Position numbers and translations under genes: made by a program. A DNA stretch of 64,000 nucleotides from Micromonospora purpureochromogenes (GTDB taxonomy: Bacteria > Actinomycetota > Actinomycetes > Mycobacteriales > Micromonosporaceae), in assembly GCF_900091515.1 (NCBI RefSeq), contig NZ_LT607410.1, positions 1,860,001-1,924,000 of the forward strand, given 5' to 3'. The first letter of the stretch is position 1. Each line of letters starts with the position of its first letter. Of the stretch, positions 59,136-64,000 are shown piece after piece. The notes below the pieces were generated by a model that saw nothing but the letters and a program-made list of their open reading frames with translations, did no database searches and was not told where the DNA came from.

Positions 59136-60303
59136 GGGGCCATTCCAACCGGATCCGGGTGCCCTCGCCGGGGGCGGAGGCCACCTCCGCGTGCCCGCCG
59201 ACCTCGGCGAGGTGCCCGCGTACCGACTCGCGCAACCCGTACCGGTGGGCCGGGACGGCGGCCGGGTCGAAGCCGGGACCGTCGTCGACCACCTCGACCA
59301 CGACGGTCTCCGCCTCGGTGGTCAGCCGCAGCGTCACGGTCGCGCCGGGCGCGTGTCGCGCCACGTTGGCCAGCGCGGCGGCGGTGGCGTCCGCGAGCGC
59401 GGTGGCGGCCGGGGCCGGGGCGGCGCAGGGCGCCAGCTCGGCGGTCACCGCCAGCTCCGGGTGGGCGTCGCGCACCGCCCGCAACCGCTCGTCCACCGCG
59501 ACCCGGCCGCCGACCGGCGCGGACCGCGCGTCGGCGAGCCCGACGAGGGTACGCAGGTCCGCCGCGGCCCGCCGGCGCAGCGCCGGCGACCCGTCGGGCA
59601 CCGCACCGAGGCCGACCATGGTGAGCGTGCCGAGGACGGTGTCGTGCAGGTCCCGGTTCTGCCGTCGCTCCGCCTCCCGGGCGGTACGGGCGATCAGCGC
59701 GTCCCGGCGCAACCCCTGGTAGTCGGCGAAGGCCCGGTCGGCCCGGCCGATCCGTCGGCGCATGACCGCGGTCATCATCGCCGCCAGCCCGGTCTGCCCG
59801 AGCAGGGTCGCCGCGTGGGCGGTGGCCTCGGTCGGGTTGCCGGCGGCGGTGGCGCCGGCGGCGTAGGCGGCGGTGAGCAGCAGCCCCGCCGGGAGCGACC
59901 AGCGGGCGGCGGCGGTGGCCTGCGTGTTGATCACCGTGGTGCTGGCCAGCACGGCGATCCAGCTGCCCTCACCCGGCAGCACCTCCGGCGCGACCAGGTG
60001 GGGGATGAGCAGGCACGCCGCCGTGGTGAGCGCCACGTCCCCGGTGACCAGCGCGGCGCCGATCCCGGCGCGCAGCGCCCGGACGGCGTAGAGCACCGAC
60101 CACGCCGTCAGCACCGCGACCGCCACGAGCAGCGCCCCGGTCCGCACCGGCGGGGTGCGCACCGCCAGCGCGGTGACCGCCCCGACCAGCCCGCAGGTGA
60201 GCCGCAGCAGGGCCGGCAGGGTGGTGAAGATGAGCGTGAACGCGCCACCGGCCGGCCGGTCCAACAGCGACGGCGGCAAGGTCGGAGCGGGTACGGCCGA
60301 CAT
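59125..60303 (-). CDS. HisKA_3 sensor histidine kinase
   Basis: A 392-residue kinase. Five to six membrane helices (residues 28-180), then a HisKA_3 H-box ERRQNRDLHDTVLGTL with His220, then a GHKL ATPase with N-box Asn313 (ALANVARHAPG) and G-box VVDDGPGFDP (341-350). The last residues are EVASAPGEGTRIRLEWP. It should autophosphorylate and pass phosphate to the LuxR-type regulator of the same operon. The ATG at 60303 lacks a ribosome site. An upstream palindrome overlaps its promoter. Confidence 0.93.
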   Translation of the reverse strand: MSAVPAPTLPPSLLDRPAGGAFTLIFTTLPALLRLTCGLVGAVTALAVRTPPVRTGALLVAVAVLTAWSVLYAVRALRAGIGAALVTGDVALTTAACLLIPHLVAPEVLPGEGSWIAVLASTTVINTQATAAARWSLPAGLLLTAAYAAGATAAGNPTEATAHAATLLGQTGLAAMMTAVMRRRIGRADRAFADYQGLRRDALIARTAREAERRQNRDLHDTVLGTLTMVGLGAVPDGSPALRRRAAADLRTLVGLADARSAPVGGRVAVDERLRAVRDAHPELAVTAELAPCAAPAPAATALADATAAALANVARHAPGATVTLRLTTEAETVVVEVVDDGPGFDPAAVPAHRYGLRESVRGHLAEVGGHAEVASAPGEGTRIRLEWPHVG

Positions 60304-60364
60304 CGGGGAGGCGTCCTTCGAGCAGCGACCCGTCCGGGTCCGCGCAGCGGTAGATCGACGACGG

Positions 60365-60389
60365 AGAATAGCACGGAACGTCCGTTCCG
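60365..60389 (-). promoter_or_regulatory. Promoter and operator of the two-component operon
   Basis: On the minus strand a TATTCT -10 (60370-60365) lies 62 bp before the kinase ATG. Four bp further upstream is a perfect palindrome CGGAACG-TC-CGTTCCG (60374-60389), within the -10/-35 spacer. The site should bind a dimeric regulator, either the operon's own response regulator or another protein. No good -35 is seen. Confidence 0.6.
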
Positions 60390-60422
60390 ATCACCCTCGG
60401 TACGCGCCGTGTCGCTGACGGG

Positions 60423-61232
60423 TCAACCGGCTCCCACCGTCGCGACGGCGAGCAGGTGGCAGCTGACCCCGATCACCGCCGCATCGCACTCGAACGCCCG
60501 CGCGCACGCCACCGCCTCGCGGAACAGCGGGGACTCCTCGGCCGCGCCGAGCGTCTCCAGCACCGGCCAGAGCGGGCCCTCGATGCCGTACACGGTGACC
60601 GCCGGCAGCCCGGCGGCGGTGAACTCGTCCACCAACTGCTCCGGGCGGTGGAAGTAGGCGGTGGTGAAGCCGGTGGCCGGGTCGTTGACTCCCGTGGCGT
60701 ACGCAGCCAGGATCGCCGGCCGGCTGCCGTCGTCCACCCGGCCCTGCCGGACCAGGTCGATCATCGGCGTGTTGCGGCTGATCGCGGCGGCCAGCACCGG
60801 CCCGCCCGGACGGGTGACCCGGGCGGCCTCCCGCAGCGCGATGACCCGGTCGCCCCGCTCGGTCAGGTGGTAGAGCGGCCCGAGCAGCAGACTGGCGTCC
60901 ACACTTTCGTCGGCGTACGGCAGGTGCCGCGCGTCGCCCACGCCGGCGCCCGCCACCGGGTGGTCGCGCCGGGCCGCCGCCGCGTGCGCCGGCACCAGGT
61001 CGACCAGGTGCACCGGGTGGCCGGCGGCGGCCAGCCAGCTCGCGTACGCCCCCGGGCCGCCGCCCAGGTCCAGCACCGTCGCGGGCGGCGGCGGCAGCAG
61101 CCGGGCGAGCAACTCCCGGGTACGGGCCCGCTCCAGCCGCCCCTGCGGCGTGCGGTCCAGCCGGCCGGCCTCGTCGTAGACGTCGGTGTAGTAGCGGCGG
61201 ATGTCCGGCTCGGGCGCTCGGGTCGACGGCAT
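60423..61232 (-). CDS. SAM-dependent class I methyltransferase
   Basis: A 269-residue methyltransferase: motif I VLDLGGGPGAYASWLAAAGH at residues 52-71, acidic motif HLVDLVPAHA, motif II VGDARHLPYADESVDASLL, and motif III VTRPGGPVLAAAIS. The C-terminus contains GFTTAYFHRPEQLVDEFTAAGL, shortened to AYFHRPEQLVDEFTAAGL, common in UbiE/MenG-like small-molecule methyltransferases. The substrate is unknown. ATG 61232. It is a single gene. Confidence 0.92.
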   Translation of the reverse strand: MPSTRAPEPDIRRYYTDVYDEAGRLDRTPQGRLERARTRELLARLLPPPPATVLDLGGGPGAYASWLAAAGHPVHLVDLVPAHAAAARRDHPVAGAGVGDARHLPYADESVDASLLLGPLYHLTERGDRVIALREAARVTRPGGPVLAAAISRNTPMIDLVRQGRVDDGSRPAILAAYATGVNDPATGFTTAYFHRPEQLVDEFTAAGLPAVTVYGIEGPLWPVLETLGAAEESPLFREAVACARAFECDAAVIGVSCHLLAVATVGAG

Positions 61233-61441
61233 CCGTCGATGGTCGAGCGTGGACGCGCCCACGTCACCCGGGTTTCCGCGCCGGCCCCTCACGGGGTGTG
61301 ACCGGGTGTGCCGTCCTCGCGATCGTGAAGGGCCGGTGTGACGTATCGGGGGAGGCCGGCGCTGAGGGGCACGGAAGGTGTGATCCGGAAGGCGCCCCGG
61401 GGACACCGCCACTCCGTCATCCCCTCAAGACCGGAGCCCTC

Positions 61442-61951
61442 ATGCTGCACACCGCACTGGCGAAACTGCTCACCCTGAAGGTCGGGGCCACGGCGCTCGC
61501 CGTGACCGCCACCGGTGGAGTGGCGCTCGCCGCCGCGAACGGCACCCTGCCGAACCCGCTGACCGGGGCGAGCGCCAAGCCCTCGGCGCACGCCACCGGC
61601 GCCCCCACCGACAAGGCGAAGGGCGAGAAGTCGCCGGGCGCGAAGGGCACCCCCTCGCCGTCCATGGTCGGCCTCTGCCACGCCTACACCGCCAAGGCCG
61701 CCGACAACCCGGGCAAGGCGCTGGAGAATCCCGCCTTCACCGTGCTGATCACCACCGCCGGTGGCCGGGAGCAGGTGGCCGGCTACTGCACCACGCTGCT
61801 CGCCGCCGAGAAGGGCAAGCAGACCCCCCGCCCCTCGGTAACGCCCAGCCACCCGACCAGCAAGCCGGACGCGCGACCGACCCCGCAGGAGACCGCCCGT
61901 ACCGGGGGCCCGGGCGGCGGAAACAAGCCGGCCACCCCCACCGCCGGCTGA
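61442..61951 (+). CDS. Secreted Pro/Thr/Lys-rich protein
   Basis: A 169-residue exported protein. The signal segment LKVGATALAVTATGGVALAA (residues 12-31) is followed by a Lys/Ala/Pro-rich linker, then a short folded part with a Cys pair (SMVGLCHAYTAKAADNPGKAL and EQVAGYCTTLLAAEKG, probably a disulfide) and a Pro/Thr-rich tail. The architecture is common in actinomycetes but without known function. GGAG lies 5 nt before ATG 61442. A very strong hairpin follows. Confidence 0.85.
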   Translation: MLHTALAKLLTLKVGATALAVTATGGVALAAANGTLPNPLTGASAKPSAHATGAPTDKAKGEKSPGAKGTPSPSMVGLCHAYTAKAADNPGKALENPAFTVLITTAGGREQVAGYCTTLLAAEKGKQTPRPSVTPSHPTSKPDARPTPQETARTGGPGGGNKPATPTAG

Positions 61952-62017
61952 GCTCCGACGCTGGGCGGGGCACCTCACTCCCATTCCCCCCTCCGCCCCG
62001 CCCCGGCGTCGGTCAGG

Positions 62018-62064
62018 CCGCGTCGCACCGACCACTCACCCCCCAGGTGGTCGGTGCGACGCGG
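62018..62064. terminator. Eighteen-base-pair perfect hairpin
   Basis: Arms 62018-62035 and 62047-62064 are perfect 18-bp complements with an 11-nt loop, 67 nt after the secreted-protein stop codon. Expected to terminate the upstream gene; it lies 45 nt before the VOC gene start. Confidence 0.75.
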
Positions 62065-62108
62065 CGCCGCACCCCCCCGGTACCGTCGGTCAGTTCGCCG
62101 CCCAGCCG

Positions 62109-62681
62109 GTGGCGTTGCTGGTGGACTCCCGCGAGATGCCGGAACCGGTGTCGGGCCACTGGCCGAAGCGTTCCTCCGACGCTGCGGACCACCATCCCCA
62201 TGTCGACCTGCGGCCCGACGGCGTGACCGTACGGCTGCCGACGCCCGAGGTGGACTGGCCCAGCGAATGCGACGTCACGCTGGCCCGGCAGATCTCCCAG
62301 GCGGCGCGCGAGCTCGACGTGCCCGCCGACCCGGCCGCCCTCCAGCACCTCAACGTCGCCGTCGACGCCCTCGTCATCCCCGAGGTGCTGCCGTTCTGGC
62401 GCGCCCTGCTCGGCGACCGGGACAAGGGGCCCGAGGACCTCATCGACCCGCACGGCCACGGGCCCTCGTTGTGGTTCCAGCAGACGGACGCCCGGCGCAC
62501 CGGGCGTAACCGGCTGCACGTCGACGTCTCCGTGCCGCACGACCAGGCCGAGGCGCGCATCGCGGCGGCGCTCGCCGCCGGGGGTCGCCTGGTCACCGAC
62601 CAGAACGCCCCGACGTGGTGGGCGCTGGCCGACGCCGAGGGCAAGGAAGCGCGCGTGGCCACCTGGCTGGGCCGCGACTGA
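62109..62681 (+). CDS. PCD-like plus VOC protein with truncated N-terminus
   Basis: A 190-residue protein. From residue 26 it follows an actinomycete family with a pterin-carbinolamine-dehydratase-like N-domain and a VOC C-domain: DHHPHVDLRPDGVTVRLPT, then VTLARQISQAARELDVPADP, then VDALVIPEVLPFWRALLGD, then DLIDPHGHGPSLWFQQTDA, RLHVDVSVPHDQAEARIAAAL. The first 45-50 residues of the usual PCD fold are missing. They are replaced by SREMPEPVSGHWPKRSSDA or by an open frame of low quality. The start used is GTG 62109 without a ribosome site. It may be partly broken. Confidence 0.75.
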   Translation: MALLVDSREMPEPVSGHWPKRSSDAADHHPHVDLRPDGVTVRLPTPEVDWPSECDVTLARQISQAARELDVPADPAALQHLNVAVDALVIPEVLPFWRALLGDRDKGPEDLIDPHGHGPSLWFQQTDARRTGRNRLHVDVSVPHDQAEARIAAALAAGGRLVTDQNAPTWWALADAEGKEARVATWLGRD

Positions 62682-62750
62682 ACGTCGGCGAGCCGTCTCG
62701 ACGGGGCCCGCCGGCAACTCGGTTGCCGCGCTCACCTCGGTTCGCTGAGG

Positions 62751-63656
62751 ATGGCCGCGATGAGCGCTCTAAAGATGCACGCCGACGAGATCGAGACCGA
62801 CGTCGACCTGGTCCGTCGCCTCCTGGCCGGACAGTTCCCGCACTGGGCCGGGCTGCCGATCCGTCCGGTCCCGTCGTACGGCACCGACCACGACATCTAC
62901 CGGCTCGGTGCGCACCTCGTCGTCCGGCTGCCGCGGATCGGCTGGGCCACCAAGCAGGCGGCCCAGGAGGCCGAGTGGCTGCCGAAGCTCGCACCGCACC
63001 TGCCGCTCGCCCTGCCCGTGCCGGTGGCGATGGGGCGTGCCGCCGAGGGCTACCCCTTCGACTGGTCGGTGTGCGAGTGGCTGCCGGGGGAGAACGCGAA
63101 CGGCACGATCGACGACCTGGACCGGGCCGCGGTCGATCTCGCGGCATTCGTGGCCGCGCTGCGCCGGATCGACACCACCGGGGCCTTCCCGCGCCTTCCC
63201 GGCAAGCGGGGCGCAGCGCTCGTGGAGCTCGACGAGGGCGTCCGGCGGGCGGTCGCGCGGCTCGGCGACCGGATCGACGGTGCGGCGACGCTGCGTTCCT
63301 GGCAGGAGTCGCTCGACGCCCCGGCGTGGGACGCCCCGGAGGTCTGGGTGCACGGCGATCTGCTGCCGGGCAACCTGCTCGTCGTCGACGGCCGGCTGTC
63401 CGCGGTCATCGACTTCGGCGGCCTCAACGTCGGTGATCCCGCCTGTGACCTGCAACCGGCGTGGAACGTGTTCGCCGGCGCCAGCCGCGAGCGGTTCCGC
63501 GCCGAACTCGACGTCGACGACGCGTCGTGGCTGCGGGGGCGGGGCTGGGCGCTGTTCCAGGCCGTGGTGGCCCTGCCCTACTACTGGGAGACCAACCCCG
63601 GCATGATCCGCCAGGCCTCGCATGCCTTGACGCAGGTCCTCGCCCACCACTACTGA
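62751..63656 (+). CDS. Aminoglycoside phosphotransferase (APH) family kinase
   Basis: A 301-residue APH-fold kinase. VPSYGTDHDIYRLGAHLVVRLPR (glycine-rich strand and Lys-type position, quoted here as SYGTDHDIYRLG and LVVRLPR) is followed by YPFDWSVCEWLPGENANG. The catalytic loop VWVHGDLLPGNLLVVDG has HGD near residues 201-203 and the metal motif SAVIDFGG has the Asp near 221. The substrate is unknown; the family includes antibiotic kinases and sugar or choline kinases. ATG 62751 or 62760. Confidence 0.93.
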   Translation: MAAMSALKMHADEIETDVDLVRRLLAGQFPHWAGLPIRPVPSYGTDHDIYRLGAHLVVRLPRIGWATKQAAQEAEWLPKLAPHLPLALPVPVAMGRAAEGYPFDWSVCEWLPGENANGTIDDLDRAAVDLAAFVAALRRIDTTGAFPRLPGKRGAALVELDEGVRRAVARLGDRIDGAATLRSWQESLDAPAWDAPEVWVHGDLLPGNLLVVDGRLSAVIDFGGLNVGDPACDLQPAWNVFAGASRERFRAELDVDDASWLRGRGWALFQAVVALPYYWETNPGMIRQASHALTQVLAHHY

Positions 63657-63789
63657 GAGGGATCCCGGCCTCGGTGGCCTGACGCCTGATCCGCTGCGAC
63701 GGGCCGTCCTTCCGTCTGGCCGGGAGGGCGGCCCCTCGCGTGAGCGGTCCGGACGGTACGGATGGCCTCGGGCTTGTATCGTGCCGCCC

Positions 63790-64000
63790 GTGGCGCGCTC
63801 CGACTGGTCAGATGTCCGCGAACGGCTCGCCCGGCTGTCCTCCGCGCCCGGCGCGGTTGAGGTCTTCGGTTCTTCGAGCCATCGGTGGGAGCTTGAGCCG
63901 CCGCTGAGCGCGGAGGAGCTGGCCGAGGTGGAGACACAGCTCCAGGTGGAGCTGCCGGGTGAGTACCGGTCGTTCCTGTTGGCGGCGGGGCGGGGCGGTG
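63790..64000 (+). CDS. SMI1/KNR4 (SUKH) family protein, partial
   Basis: Seventy codons from GTG 63790 run off the end of the window. VEVFGSSSHRWELEPPLS, then EELAEVETQLQVELPGEYRSFLLAAGRGG fits the N-terminus of SMI1/KNR4 (SUKH) proteins, including the L-P-x-x-Y-R-x-F-L motif. Members are often immunity proteins of polymorphic toxins or intracellular scaffold-like proteins. The rest of the gene and its neighbours lie outside the window. 63657-63789 contain nothing I can support. Confidence 0.85.
   Translation, partial: MARSDWSDVRERLARLSSAPGAVEVFGSSSHRWELEPPLSAEELAEVETQLQVELPGEYRSFLLAAGRGG

Overview
The window is chromosomal DNA from a very GC-rich actinomycete, most likely a member of the Micromonosporaceae (Micromonospora-like). 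The signs are strong third-position G/C bias, many GTG starts, a roadblock/DUF742/GTPase conservon, Actinobacteria-restricted families (DUF6158, DUF1360, DUF3817, DUF6232, the GPGG small membrane protein), a SigB/HrdA-type sigma factor and many apparently leaderless genes. The genus is an inference from gene content. I see no rRNA, tRNA, CRISPR array, prophage or insertion sequence.

Layout. 0.1-6 kb: two tandem paralogous proteins of unknown function (-), then a complete conservon cvnABCD (+). 6-11 kb: a lactonase-like propeller, a substrate-binding/VWA lipoprotein-like protein and a polyprenyl glycosylphosphotransferase. 10.7-14.2 kb: two SpoIIE-type phosphatases flanking a MarR regulator; the second phosphatase frame runs antisense through much of marR. 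14.3-18.3 kb: a ROK repressor divergent from xylAB, with a readable promoter and operator. 18.4-20.2 kb: an MFS carrier and a 200-bp foldback sequence. 20.2-26.6 kb: an alpha-glucoside uptake operon (binding protein, two permeases, LacI regulator, GH13 alpha-glucosidase). Its binding-protein gene carries an in-frame TGA and its glucosidase can only start at CTG.

26.7-33.5 kb: a secreted M23 peptidase, a tspO remnant, a 47-residue GPGG membrane protein, a metallophosphoesterase/BON/nucleotidyltransferase operon, a thymidylate-kinase-like protein, an SDR, and a leaderless RpiR-type regulator with murQ. 33.9-36 kb: sigB and a secreted NlpC/P60 endopeptidase. 36.4-40 kb: small membrane and acidic proteins. 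39.7-41 kb: DAHP synthase behind a transcription attenuator whose 19-residue leader peptide contains Tyr, Trp and Phe, one each.

41-50 kb: a PhoX-like TAT protein, a catalase-fold protein, a split M16 peptidase pair, asd, an F420-type PPOX protein, a TMEM175-like channel and a CBS protein. 50-57 kb: an AlkZ-like winged-helix protein, an SCP2-like protein coupled to a glycogen-debranching enzyme, small hydrolases, PlsC, an isochorismatase and a GlxA-type regulator. 57-60.3 kb: an operon of an intact HisKA_3 kinase, a degenerate kinase and a LuxR-type response regulator. 60.4-64 kb: a methyltransferase, a secreted protein, a 5'-truncated PCD/VOC gene, an APH-family kinase and the start of a SMI1/KNR4 gene.

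The most notable points are the aromatic attenuator of aroF, the interrupted binding protein and CTG start in the glucoside operon, the antisense PP2C/marR overlap, the foldback element, and the recurrent TANNNT box 6-7 nt before start codons. Everything is read by eye; no database search or folding program was used.
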